Part shown: positions 25,879 to 34,765 of the stretch, piece by piece
Position numbering within the stretch: the stretch's first letter is position 1
How the letters are laid out: each line of letters begins with the position of its first letter
Source of the DNA: Aequorivita sp.
GTDB lineage: Bacteria > Bacteroidota > Bacteroidia > Flavobacteriales > Flavobacteriaceae
Length of the DNA stretch: 64,000 nt
Direction of reading: 5' to 3'
Assembly: GCA_030690315.1 (NCBI GenBank)
Contig: JAUYGY010000019.1
Span: 1 to 64,000, forward strand
Translations under genes and position numbers: made by a program
Notes under the pieces: generated by a model
Seen by the model: only the letters and a program-made list of their open reading frames with translations
The model's database searches: none
Told to the model about the DNA's origin: nothing

Positions 25879-26763
25879 ATGAAAAAAATTACATTATTGG
25901 CAGCATTATTTGCTGGCTTTGCTATGAATGCACAGATTACAATTTTTGAGGACGATTTTGAAGCTTATGATGACTTCATAATTGAAAATGTTGGAGATTG
26001 GACTTTAGCTGACCTTGATCTTTTGCCAACATATGGTTTCACGGGTATTACTTTTGACAATTCTGGATACACAGGAGCTTTTATCGTATTTAACTCAACA
26101 GCTACAAGTCCTCCGTTAGACCCAACTGCAGATTCTGATTGGACTGCATACAGTGGAGTAAAAGCGATGACTTCTTTTGCTGCTGTACCAGATGGTACGA
26201 CCAACGCAAACAATGATTGGCTTATTTCTCCTCAAATTACACTTGGGGCATCTGGAAATATATTATCTTTTTGGGCTAAAGCAGCAGACGCTACTTATTC
26301 TCAAGAAAATTTTAGAGTTTTAGTTTCTACTGTTGATACTGACCCAAATAACTTTTCAGAACTTGAAGGCGGTTTAATTCCTCAAGCAATTGAATGGGAA
26401 GAATTCACATTTGATCTTGACGCCTATGCTGGACAGGATGTTTACATAGCTATTAACCATGTTGCTTCTGATCAATTTGGTTTTCAAGTAGATGATTTTA
26501 AAGTTGCTGCTGATGTTTTGGGAGTAAATGATGTTGCTTTCCAAGGTTTCAACTATTTTATTGCTAACAACCAATTGAAGCTTTCAGCTAACACTTCTAT
26601 GGAGAAAGTTGCATTGTACAATATGTTGGGACAACAAGTTGTTTCTCAAAAATTGAGCAACACCAACGAAACTATTGAACTTTCTGGATTACAGTCTGGA
26701 ATTTACATTGCTACTGTTTCTATTGACGGAGCAAGCAAGTCTTTTAAAATTGTAAAAAACTAA
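25879..26763 (+). CDS. Secreted protein with choice-of-anchor J-like domain and T9SS type A sorting tail
   Basis: The signal peptide (MKKITLLAALFAGFAMNAQ) is cleaved around residue 19. Residues about 20-210 form an all-beta jelly-roll of the choice-of-anchor J / cleaved-adhesin kind (ANNDWLISPQITLGASGNILSFWAKA, then YIAINHVASDQFGFQVDDFKV). The last 70 residues are a Por-secretion tail: LKLSANTSMEKVALYNMLGQ, GLQSGIYIATVSIDG, ending SFKIVKN. It should be exported by T9SS and attached to or released from the surface. The ligand is unknown. A strong terminator follows at 26785-26814. Confidence 0.85.
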   Translation: MKKITLLAALFAGFAMNAQITIFEDDFEAYDDFIIENVGDWTLADLDLLPTYGFTGITFDNSGYTGAFIVFNSTATSPPLDPTADSDWTAYSGVKAMTSFAAVPDGTTNANNDWLISPQITLGASGNILSFWAKAADATYSQENFRVLVSTVDTDPNNFSELEGGLIPQAIEWEEFTFDLDAYAGQDVYIAINHVASDQFGFQVDDFKVAADVLGVNDVAFQGFNYFIANNQLKLSANTSMEKVALYNMLGQQVVSQKLSNTNETIELSGLQSGIYIATVSIDGASKSFKIVKN

Positions 26764-26784
26764 TTTATTTTTTATATTGAATTG

Positions 26785-26814
26785 AAAAGAGCGGCTTTTG
26801 GCCGCTCTTTTTTT
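26785..26814. terminator. Strong bidirectional terminator
   Basis: AAGAGCGGC-TTTT-GCCGCTCTT is a perfect hairpin followed by a T run on the plus strand and by T-rich sequence on the minus strand. It separates the convergent T9SS cargo gene and rlmN. Confidence 0.88.
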
Positions 26815-27853
26815 ATTGTTTGTTTGCCAACTGCCCACAGGCAGCGTCAATGTCCTTTCCTCTGCTTCGGCGTACGGTTACTGGTATTCGGTTGTGCTCC
26901 AAAGCTTGAATATAATCTTCAATTACTATTGATGAAGCTTGCTGAAAATGGCCATCGTCAATGGGGTTGTATTCAATAATATTTACTTTGCACGGCACAT
27001 ATTTGCAGAAAGTGACCAGCGCTTCAATATCTACCCACTTGTCATTGATTCCACTCCAAACTATATATTCGTAGGTTATTTTACGTTTTGTTTTGCTGTA
27101 CCAATATTCCAAAGCTTCGCGCAAATCAGGCAACGTAAAGTTTTTCGCAAAAGGCATAATCTGTTCGCGCGTTTCCTGAATTGCGGAATGCAGGGAAACG
27201 GCAAGATGGAATTTCACTTCATCATCCGCCAATTTTTTTATCATTTTCGGTACGCCAGAAGTGGAAACCGTAATCCGTTTTGGCGACATGCCCAAACCTT
27301 CATCCGAGGTTATTTTCTCGATAGATTCCAGCACATTTTTATAGTTCATCAACGGTTCGCCCATTCCCATAAATACGATATTTGAAAGCGGTTTGTCGTG
27401 ATAAAGACGGCTTTCTTTATCGATTGCTACAACTTGATCGTAGATTTCGTCCGGGTTTAGGTTTCGCATTCTTTTCAGCCTTGCCGTGGCACAGAAAGTA
27501 CAGTCCAAGCTGCAACCCACTTGCGAGGAAACACAAGCGGTGGTTCTTTTTTTTGTTGGAATCAGTACCGATTCAACAATCAACCCGTCGTGAAGTTTTA
27601 CAGCATTTTTTATGGTGCCGTCTGCACTTTTTTGAAGATGGTCAACTTTAATATGGTTTATTACGAAGTTCTCATTTAGATGGGCTCGGGTTTCTTTGGA
27701 AATGTTCGTCATTTCGTCGAAACTGTGGCTGCCTTTGCTCCAAAGCCATTCATAAACCTGGGTTCCTCGGAAAGCCTTGTCGCCAATGCTTTCGAAAAAA
27801 CTTCGCAGTTCTTCCTTTGAAAGTGCCCTAATATCTCTTTTTTCTGAAACCAT
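26813..27853 (-). CDS. rlmN: Dual-specificity 23S rRNA/tRNA adenine C2-methyltransferase RlmN
   Basis: Radical-SAM enzyme that makes 2-methyladenosine at A2503 of 23S rRNA and at A37 of some tRNAs. The iron-sulfur motif is C114-x3-C118-x2-C121, the GMGEPLMNY SAM-binding segment follows, and the C-terminal KDIDAACGQL supplies the second methyl-cycle cysteine. Length 346 is normal. It stands alone on the minus strand, its stop next to the terminator at 26785-26814. Confidence 0.96.
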   Translation of the reverse strand: MVSEKRDIRALSKEELRSFFESIGDKAFRGTQVYEWLWSKGSHSFDEMTNISKETRAHLNENFVINHIKVDHLQKSADGTIKNAVKLHDGLIVESVLIPTKKRTTACVSSQVGCSLDCTFCATARLKRMRNLNPDEIYDQVVAIDKESRLYHDKPLSNIVFMGMGEPLMNYKNVLESIEKITSDEGLGMSPKRITVSTSGVPKMIKKLADDEVKFHLAVSLHSAIQETREQIMPFAKNFTLPDLREALEYWYSKTKRKITYEYIVWSGINDKWVDIEALVTFCKYVPCKVNIIEYNPIDDGHFQQASSIVIEDYIQALEHNRIPVTVRRSRGKDIDAACGQLANKQ

Positions 27854-27933
27854 TGTGCAAAATTACTTTATTTTAAAGTAAAAAGCTCCTTTCCTTTTCA
27901 GAATAGAGGCTTAGCAATAAATAGAATTATGGC

Positions 27934-29592
27934 TTATTTTTTAATTACTACCTTTTTAGTGATACTGTCTTTACTGTCCTCATCTACTAAATAAAGAAAG
28001 TAAACGCCTTCAGAAAGATTATCAACTGCAATGGTATTCATAGTATTAGTCAATGATCCGGAGTGGATTCGTTGCCCAACCATATTTAAAAACTGATAGG
28101 ACAAATGTGGATATCTATTATTCATAACCGTAATGGAAGTACTTGCAGGATTGGGATAAATTTTAAGATCGCCAATAGGTTCAAACTCTGGCGTGTTCAA
28201 AAGATTTTGGAGGGTTTCTGTAGTGGTTTGCCCAGAATTTGTTGGATCCAACCAATCCTTTAAACGGGTTTCAGGGGTTAGGCCGGCATTCCAAGAAACT
28301 GCGAACCTTCCATAAATATCATAATCGTTGTTATTCTCTAAACCATTGCAAGCGGATTGTCCTGCATATAACTGCCCAATAATTCTTCCATGGTCATCAA
28401 ATAGAGGAGAACCTGAAGAACCGCTTTCCGTTGTGCCTATTTCCCAACCGTTTCCACTGCCGTGGCTGCCGCCGCCAATTAGCCAAACTTGGGTACCATT
28501 GGCATCTACTTTTTGTGCGCCGGAATCGTCGCGGCAAATTTTCATAATATCACCATTGGGATGGTGAATTCCAACCTCATACAACGGATTGCTATCTGAA
28601 TTGTCCCAGCCCGCAAAAGCAACATCCCAAGATTCCGGAATGGGCTCAAAAAGCTGTACAAGTGCAAAATCACTCTTGCTATTTTTCGCCCTTAATTCTG
28701 CACCACTAATTGTAAAGTTGGTTTGCAAATCTCCACTCTCTTCACCGGTTCCACAAGCCGGAAGCGGGCTTACCCAGTTAAACCGAATTGACCAAAGATT
28801 GGGATTGCTGTTATCCAAACAGTGATTGGCCGTTAGCAGAAACGGGGTTTTATCATTTGTGGTATTGTTCATCAAAGCAGCGGAACATAAGTAGCCATTG
28901 CCCAGATTCAACAATGCGACTGCTTTCTTTACCAAATTTTTTTTAGAGTCAAAATCATTTCCGATAGGACAATTTACGTCATAATTACATTCGCCCGAAT
29001 CGTTCAAGCCACGGTTGCCTTCAAAGAGGGTATTTACCCTTCCCATTCTGTATCCGTGAATAACACTACTAATTTGAAGTCTTGGAGAATCTTTCGTTCC
29101 GGGTGGTTCGTAATATTCAACCCAAATTATATCGCCTTCAACAAACCAAGTTCCAATTTGGCCTTCAGTCCTGTTCTGCAAATTGGTATAAGTATTTGTA
29201 ATATCGGTATGGTCCTGATTGAATAGTTGAAGCTTGGCGCCGTGTGGCATATAGTAATCATCAAAATTAACGCTAAGGTTCAATGCTCCCGATGCTTTTA
29301 TAACTGCTTGCCATATTTTACCGCCATTCGGCAAATCTGTCCAAAGACCACCGCGTTGCATATTTAAAACAACCGGCCGCTCAATTCCGTAACGCCATGG
29401 GTTACTTTTGTCTAAATCGTTAATGCTATCCTGTTCTATGATCAATTCAATATCTAAAGCGGGAAGGCGGATACTGTTAGGCTGTTCAGCTAAATAAAGA
29501 CCCCAGCTTTCAGGCGTATCCCCATTACCGCCCTGTGGAAAGGCCGTAAAGAAAGCTAGAAGTAAAATGAAGAAAAGTAATGTTTTTTTCAT
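27934..29592 (-). CDS. Secreted trypsin-like serine peptidase with T9SS sorting tail
   Basis: A 552-residue exported protease, lysyl-endopeptidase-like. Signal peptide (MKKTLLFFILLLAFFTAFPQ), an N-terminal region of about 180 residues that probably acts as propeptide (LNMQRGGLWTDLPNGGKIW), then the chymotrypsin fold with the catalytic triad: His in LLTANHCLDN, Asp in SDFALVQLFEP, Ser in ESGSSGSPLFDDHG. Several Cys (DVNCPIG, LPACGTGEE, ICRDDSGA, SACNGL) suggest disulfides. The C-terminal 80 residues (LKIYPNPASTSITVMNN, then GVYFLYLVDEDS) are a type A sorting domain. It acts outside the cell and probably digests proteins for nutrition. Confidence 0.9.
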   Translation of the reverse strand: MKKTLLFFILLLAFFTAFPQGGNGDTPESWGLYLAEQPNSIRLPALDIELIIEQDSINDLDKSNPWRYGIERPVVLNMQRGGLWTDLPNGGKIWQAVIKASGALNLSVNFDDYYMPHGAKLQLFNQDHTDITNTYTNLQNRTEGQIGTWFVEGDIIWVEYYEPPGTKDSPRLQISSVIHGYRMGRVNTLFEGNRGLNDSGECNYDVNCPIGNDFDSKKNLVKKAVALLNLGNGYLCSAALMNNTTNDKTPFLLTANHCLDNSNPNLWSIRFNWVSPLPACGTGEESGDLQTNFTISGAELRAKNSKSDFALVQLFEPIPESWDVAFAGWDNSDSNPLYEVGIHHPNGDIMKICRDDSGAQKVDANGTQVWLIGGGSHGSGNGWEIGTTESGSSGSPLFDDHGRIIGQLYAGQSACNGLENNNDYDIYGRFAVSWNAGLTPETRLKDWLDPTNSGQTTTETLQNLLNTPEFEPIGDLKIYPNPASTSITVMNNRYPHLSYQFLNMVGQRIHSGSLTNTMNTIAVDNLSEGVYFLYLVDEDSKDSITKKVVIKK

Positions 29593-29673
29593 TCAGCCGA
29601 ATGGTTAATTTTTTAACGGAAGACTAAGGTAATTTTTTATTTTGACATTTGAAAACCAAACGCTTATAAAATA

Positions 29674-29705
29674 AAAAATCCTGATTGACATCAGGATTTT
29701 TATAG
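29674..29705. terminator. Terminator between queA and the protease gene
   Basis: AAAAATCCTGAT-TGAC-ATCAGGATTTTT is a near-perfect hairpin with A/T runs on both sides. It lies 16 bp past the queA stop and ends the long aromatic/tRNA-modification gene run. Confidence 0.85.
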
Positions 29706-29720
29706 AATATTTTATAATTA

Positions 29721-30776
29721 TTATATAATCAACATTGCATCGCCATAGGTATAAAATCTATACTTTTCCTTAATAGCTTCGGCATAGGCTTCCTTAATAA
29801 AATCGTGTCCTGCAAAGGCTGAAACCATCATCAATAAAGTAGATTTTGGGGTGTGGAAATTAGTTACCATTGCATTTGCAATACTGAAATCATAGGGAGG
29901 AAAAATAAATTTATTGGTCCATCCCGTATATGGATTCAGCGTATGGTTTGAAGAAACTGAACTTTCCAGCGCTCGCATTGCGGTTGTACCCACAGCACAA
30001 ACGCGTTGCTTCTTTTTAATACCTGTATTTATAGTATCTACGGCGTCTTGAAGGATGCTCATTTCCTCAGAATCCATTTTGTGTTTTGAAAGATCTTCCA
30101 CCTCAACAGAACTGAAGGTTCCCAAACCAACGTGAAGGGTAACTTCGGCTATGTTTACGCCTTTAATTTCAAGACGCTTCAAAAGATGTTTTGAAAAATG
30201 TAAGCCTGCGGTTGGGGCAGCTACGGCACCTTCATTCTTTGCAAAGATCGTCTGGTAACGCTCTGCATCTTCTGGCTCAACCTCTCTTTTTATATATTTT
30301 GGAAGTGGGGTTTCGCCCAATTCTGTCAATTTGTTGCGGAACTCTTCATAAGAACCATCAAAAAGAAAACGCAGCGTTCTTCCGCGCGAAGTGGTGTTGT
30401 CTATCACTTCAGCCACAAGAGTTTCGTCATCGCCGAAATAAAGCTTGTTGCCAATTCTGATTTTTCGTGCAGGATCTACCAAAACGTCCCAAAGTCGTGT
30501 TTCGGAATTTAATTCTCTCAAAAGAAAAACTTCAATACGCGCTCCTGTTTTTTCTTTGTTGCCAAACAGTCGAGCCGGAAAAACCTTGGTGTTGTTTGTC
30601 ACCAACACATCATCCTCCTCAAAATAATCGATAAGATCCTTGAACATTTTATGCTCAATGGTTTTGGTTTTTCTGTTGAGGACCATCAGGCGAGATTCGT
30701 CCCGGTTTGGGGCTGGATACTCGGCCAATAATTCCTCAGGAAGGTTAAAGCTGAAATTTGAAAGTTTCATTCCCAT
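29721..30776 (-). CDS. queA: S-adenosylmethionine:tRNA ribosyltransferase-isomerase QueA
   Basis: Transfers and isomerises the ribosyl part of SAM onto preQ1 in tRNA to form epoxyqueuosine. [21 protein letters not shown] is the standard N-terminus, followed by [36 protein letters not shown] and [19 protein letters not shown]. Length 351 is normal. The start at 30776 gives MGMKLS; the ATG at 30770 (MKLS) is equally possible. It is the last gene of the minus-strand run from pheA, with a 156-bp gap to aroA, so it may also have its own promoter. Confidence 0.96.
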   Translation of the reverse strand: MGMKLSNFSFNLPEELLAEYPAPNRDESRLMVLNRKTKTIEHKMFKDLIDYFEEDDVLVTNNTKVFPARLFGNKEKTGARIEVFLLRELNSETRLWDVLVDPARKIRIGNKLYFGDDETLVAEVIDNTTSRGRTLRFLFDGSYEEFRNKLTELGETPLPKYIKREVEPEDAERYQTIFAKNEGAVAAPTAGLHFSKHLLKRLEIKGVNIAEVTLHVGLGTFSSVEVEDLSKHKMDSEEMSILQDAVDTINTGIKKKQRVCAVGTTAMRALESSVSSNHTLNPYTGWTNKFIFPPYDFSIANAMVTNFHTPKSTLLMMVSAFAGHDFIKEAYAEAIKEKYRFYTYGDAMLII

Positions 30777-30932
30777 AATTCGTCGTGTTCTTTAGTATTT
30801 TAAAAGGGTGCAAATATACAACCTCAAAACAGGCGTTGTCAAGTAAATGAGGGTTTATTATTTGGAAATGTTTTAGGCTAGGAGCTGGATGTTGGGTGAC
30901 GGATGAATTATACAGGAAAGTTGCTCTTTCAA

Positions 30933-32168
30933 CTAAGCGTCTAAAACACAACTAACACCCGTTTTTTGAATGTCGTCCCAAAAATGTGGATATGATTTTG
31001 AAACCACTTCGGCATCTTTAATCGTTAGTTTGGTTTTTAACGAAAGCGGCGCAAAAGCCATAGCCATTCTATGATCCTGATAGGTTTCAATTTTTTTATT
31101 GGGATGAATTTGCAACGTTCTTTCAAGTTTTAGCGAACTTTCATCAATTTGTATGGTAGCACCCAGTTTTTCCAACTCATTTTTTAAAGCCAAAAGCCGG
31201 TCAGTTTCCTTGATTTTTAAAGTGTGAAGGCCCGTAAGATTACAACCAATGCCCAATCCAAAACAAGTTACGGCAATTGTCTGTGCCAAATCTGGAGTGT
31301 TGGACAGATTGAGTACTAAGTTATTTGGTAATTCCACATTATTTTTTAAAAGTGAAATACTTTTTTCCGAAGAATTAAATTCAGTTTGAACGCCCAAGGA
31401 ATTATAAATCTGTACCAAAGCGGCATCGCCCTGCATACTTTTTTCGGAAAAACTTGTGAGTGTAATTTCGCAATTCTTGGAAAGTGCAACCAAACTATAA
31501 AAATAGGAAGCCGAACTCCAATCAGATTCCACGGTCAGCGTAGTTTTCTCAGTTTTTTCTTTCGATGGAATTGTAATTTCATTCCTATTAAAATTTCCCT
31601 TTATTCCAATGCTTTTCAATAATGAAAGCGTCATTTCAATATAGGGCATAGAAGTAATTTTTCCTTCCAAATAAATTTTCAAACCCTTGGGAAGCATTGG
31701 CGCAACAAGCATTAGGGCTGAAATGTATTGGCTGCTTACGTTAGCTTTAATTTTCACTTTACTTTTTTGAAGTGATTTGCCTTTTATTTTTAATGGTGGA
31801 AAACCTTCATCTTTAAGATATTCAATATCGGCATTCAGACTTTGAAGTGCTTCCACCAAAATTGAGATAGGCCGTTCCTGCATGCGCGGGCTGCCGGTGA
31901 GTGTAATTTCGGCTCCTTCTTTTGCGGAAAAATAGGCCGTTAAAAACCGCATCGCCGTTCCTGCGTGATGGATATCAACAGTTCCGTTTGTGGCTTTTAA
32001 TGCTTTCTGAAGTACTGCGGTATCATCGCTCTCCGAAAGATTTTCTATTGAAATTGTAGGGAATTGCGCCTGCAAAATCAACAGACGATTAGATTCACTT
32101 TTGGAGCCGCAGATGTTGATGTGAATGTTCTTCTTTGGAAAACTTCCGCGCTCAAGAATGGCTTTCAT
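30933..32168 (-). CDS. aroA: 3-phosphoshikimate 1-carboxyvinyltransferase (EPSP synthase) AroA
   Basis: Sixth step of the shikimate pathway, joining PEP to shikimate-3-phosphate. The N-terminal SKSESNRLLILQAQ, GTAMRFLTAYFSA (PEP site), TGSPRMQERPISILVEAL and C-terminal KIKETDRLLALKNELEKLGA and YQDHRMAMAFAPL are family signatures. The length of 411 is slightly short. Some canonical residues differ (KSESNR for KSxSNR, GTAMRF for GTxxRF), as is usual in Bacteroidetes. It overlaps the upstream small membrane protein by 4 bp and lies downstream of pheA and the DAHP synthase on the same strand. Confidence 0.95.
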   Translation of the reverse strand: MKAILERGSFPKKNIHINICGSKSESNRLLILQAQFPTISIENLSESDDTAVLQKALKATNGTVDIHHAGTAMRFLTAYFSAKEGAEITLTGSPRMQERPISILVEALQSLNADIEYLKDEGFPPLKIKGKSLQKSKVKIKANVSSQYISALMLVAPMLPKGLKIYLEGKITSMPYIEMTLSLLKSIGIKGNFNRNEITIPSKEKTEKTTLTVESDWSSASYFYSLVALSKNCEITLTSFSEKSMQGDAALVQIYNSLGVQTEFNSSEKSISLLKNNVELPNNLVLNLSNTPDLAQTIAVTCFGLGIGCNLTGLHTLKIKETDRLLALKNELEKLGATIQIDESSLKLERTLQIHPNKKIETYQDHRMAMAFAPLSLKTKLTIKDAEVVSKSYPHFWDDIQKTGVSCVLDA

Positions 32169-32407
32169 TGTCTTGGTTCCATTTCCTTCAGTTTCGCCCT
32201 AAACTTTCCGAAGGTTACAAAAAAGCCATATACGAAACCCGCGAGCAATAAAGTAAGTATAAACATCCAAGGATTTCTTTCAGTAAAATAGGCAATTTCA
32301 AAACCTTCAATGGCCCATTTAATAAATGCGAAAAGTACCGCAAAGGCAACCGCCAAAGAGAATACAGATTTCCAAAATCCTTTTGTGTTTATTACTTTTT
32401 TGAACAT
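32165..32407 (-). CDS. Small membrane protein, two transmembrane helices
   Basis: An 80-residue protein with helices at about residues 12-33 (FWKSVFSLAVAFAVLFAFIK) and 46-66 (PWMFILTLLLAGFVYGFFVT) and a charged C-terminus. No motif or family is recognised with confidence. It sits between mazG and aroA with a 4-bp overlap to aroA and no gap to mazG, so it is surely translated within this operon. A conserved location here in related genomes would be a first hint of function. Confidence 0.8.
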   Translation of the reverse strand: MFKKVINTKGFWKSVFSLAVAFAVLFAFIKWAIEGFEIAYFTERNPWMFILTLLLAGFVYGFFVTFGKFRAKLKEMEPRQ

Positions 32408-32734
32408 TTATTTCAATTTTTCGTTTCCGTGATGCCTATCGTGATCGCGCTTGGTTTTAAGTTCCAATTTTTTGTTGAAAGCTTTTTCGAGGTCAACTCC
32501 AGTTTGGTTGGCGAGGCAAAGGACCACAAAAATAACATCTGCAAGCTCTTCGCCCAAATCTTTATTTTTGTCGCTTTCTTTTTCGCTCTGTTCGCCGTAG
32601 CGACGCGCAATAATGCGCGCCACCTCACCCACTTCTTCCGTGAGTTGTGCCATATTGGTGAGCTCATTGAAGTAGCGAACGCCGTGTTCCTGAATCCAGG
32701 CATCAACTGCTTTTTGTGCGTTTTTAATATCCAT
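32408..32734 (-). CDS. MazG-like nucleotide pyrophosphohydrolase
   Basis: A 108-residue all-alpha NTP-pyrophosphohydrolase-like protein. The metal-binding motif is EEVGEVARII, followed by GEELADVIFVVLCLANQTGVDL, the EExxE...ExxD pattern of MazG/dUTPase-2 family single-domain proteins. It probably removes abnormal or excess nucleoside triphosphates in the cytoplasm; the substrate is unknown. It overlaps the upstream DUF3857 gene by one base, and the next gene starts directly after it. Confidence 0.88.
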   Translation of the reverse strand: MDIKNAQKAVDAWIQEHGVRYFNELTNMAQLTEEVGEVARIIARRYGEQSEKESDKNKDLGEELADVIFVVLCLANQTGVDLEKAFNKKLELKTKRDHDRHHGNEKLK

Positions 32735-34752
32735 TATGCCTTTGAAAGTACAACTTTTTCATTTTCCTTCGCAATTAAAAGTTCATAGAATTTTTTCAAA
32801 TTTGCATATTCTTCAGCAGCGATGAACGATTTATTCATTGAAAACTCAACTGAAAGCTGTAATTTATTGCCAACTTGGGTAATTAAATAACGATAGCTTC
32901 CTGTATTTTCACCCAAATTAAATGCCGCGTTTTCGGGAATGGATTCAACTTTATACCCTTCAGGCAGCGCAATATTTATTATGTAACGATCTTTCATTGG
33001 GTAACCAAAATCTATGGGATAGTCACGAGTTTCTGGTTTAAATGGATTTTCTTGGGTCGCCATAAAAACCATGGGGGAGAAATATAATTTTCCGGCAACA
33101 TCTTCAACCGCATCAATAGATTCAAAATCATAATCCAAAGAAACTGGTTTTCCAAGGGTTTCTAAGTTTTCAAAATGTAAAGCGGAAAGTTCTACTTGTC
33201 CACTGTTTTTTTCTATGGCTTTTCGCTGTGCGTCTTCATTTAAGCTTTTAAATTCGGTTCTATATTTAAAGGCATAATTGCCAGTAAATCTATTTTGTGC
33301 CTTCCCCACAACAGACAAATCTTGTTTGATTTCAATATTTACCATTGCGCTTTTAACTGCGGGCGTTTTTGGGCTTAAAGAAACCCAGTCTGATGAGCCT
33401 CCTTTCTTTATAATTCGGCCTTGCCAGTTCATAATACTGGTACGTAAAACCCCTATTTCTGCATCTTTATTGGTTGCATCAAGCAGCAAAATTCCTTGCG
33501 GAAGTTCAACCCCAGCAATAACATAGTTGAAACCATTTCGGGTTGGAAACAAAGGCATGCCGTGATCTTTGGTGCTAACCAAAACGGGGTCGGCATTCAA
33601 ATTTGCTTTACGCAACATTGCCACGAGCATCAAATTTATATCGGCCACATTGCCGGAACCTTTTTTATAGGCTTCCTTAACGCCTTCATTGGTATAATAT
33701 CCCGTGTAGTTGTTCCAAGTCATTTTGTTCACAACATAGGAAAAAATACGGCTCACCTTTTCTTCGGGATTGCTAATGCCGCTTATAAGGCTGTTTAGAT
33801 CGTCCTCAAAATAATTGTTTCGGGTAAGTTCACTTCCAAAAGAATCTACTTCATAAATACCTTTTGAAACATCTTCCCAAGTGGTAGCATAGGTTTGCAT
33901 AGGAGCTCCCGGAAAATCCACATAGCTCAATTCAAACTTAAGACTGGTAGCATAATTATCTATGTTGCCCACAAATGCTTCTTCCTTCATTGCGGGAACA
34001 TTACTCAGTTTCATTGTGTAAATATCTTCTTTCAGTTTTAAATCTCTTGCGCCTCCCTTACTTACCATATTGCCATAAATATCAAATTCTGACCGGGCGT
34101 TTGACATTGGAATGGTGCGATCTCTTGCTTCTTTATCCACTTTATAGGGAACCCAACCTTTTTGGTGGGTTTTAAAAACGAAATATTCCGGAGAGGCAAA
34201 ACGCACCTCCACGTTATCCACAGGAATTGTTTCCTGAAAACGGAACTCATCAATATTGCTTATGAATGGCGATTTAATGGTGTATTTATATTCAATGATG
34301 CAGCCTTCCCTTACGTCTGGCATCGTGAATTTAACTTTATGTATATATTTTGTAGTTTTCTCTTCGAATATACCTTCGCTTTTAAGTTTTATTTCTTCAA
34401 TTTTATCATTAGCTCCCAAATAATAGGTATAAGCTTTTATTCCAATTATTTCATCATTTTTTGAACTGCCTTGGTAGAGTTCAATTTCTTTCGTGGCCCA
34501 ATCAAATCCTTCTTTGTTGTAAATTTTTATTCGTTCCAAAACATCGGTAACCATATAAAATCCCGAATCGTCCGTATAATCAAAATTTGTGTGGGTTTCC
34601 CTATACAAAACTGCTGCTTCTGCCGTAGGTTCTTTTGGGTGTTCCTTTTGAAGCAATTCTTCTTTGGAAATTTTTCCGAATTTATAGTTTTGGGCCATTG
34701 ATACATTCAAAAAGCAAAAAACCGAAATAATAGTTAGTAGGGTTGGTTTCAT
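32734..34752 (-). CDS. DUF3857 / transglutaminase-like exported protein
   Basis: Signal peptide MKPTLLTIISVFCFLNVSMAQ, then a DUF3857 domain (about residues 40-230: YTIKSPFISNIDEFRFQETIPVDNVEVRF) and a transglutaminase-like core (about 270-400). The catalytic Cys expected around GNVADINLML is absent: the segment VKEAYKKGSGNVADINLMLVAMLRKA has Ala-Asp where Cys would be. A DUF3858-like beta domain follows. It is probably a periplasmic or outer-membrane-associated non-enzymatic relative. A paralogue lies directly upstream. Confidence 0.82.
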   Translation of the reverse strand: MKPTLLTIISVFCFLNVSMAQNYKFGKISKEELLQKEHPKEPTAEAAVLYRETHTNFDYTDDSGFYMVTDVLERIKIYNKEGFDWATKEIELYQGSSKNDEIIGIKAYTYYLGANDKIEEIKLKSEGIFEEKTTKYIHKVKFTMPDVREGCIIEYKYTIKSPFISNIDEFRFQETIPVDNVEVRFASPEYFVFKTHQKGWVPYKVDKEARDRTIPMSNARSEFDIYGNMVSKGGARDLKLKEDIYTMKLSNVPAMKEEAFVGNIDNYATSLKFELSYVDFPGAPMQTYATTWEDVSKGIYEVDSFGSELTRNNYFEDDLNSLISGISNPEEKVSRIFSYVVNKMTWNNYTGYYTNEGVKEAYKKGSGNVADINLMLVAMLRKANLNADPVLVSTKDHGMPLFPTRNGFNYVIAGVELPQGILLLDATNKDAEIGVLRTSIMNWQGRIIKKGGSSDWVSLSPKTPAVKSAMVNIEIKQDLSVVGKAQNRFTGNYAFKYRTEFKSLNEDAQRKAIEKNSGQVELSALHFENLETLGKPVSLDYDFESIDAVEDVAGKLYFSPMVFMATQENPFKPETRDYPIDFGYPMKDRYIINIALPEGYKVESIPENAAFNLGENTGSYRYLITQVGNKLQLSVEFSMNKSFIAAEEYANLKKFYELLIAKENEKVVLSKA

Positions 34753-34765
34753 TTGGAGTAGGTGT

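Noticed and set aside
26939..27385. 148-codon ORF opposite rlmN
   Set aside because: Antisense shadow of a conserved radical-SAM gene with no supporting features.
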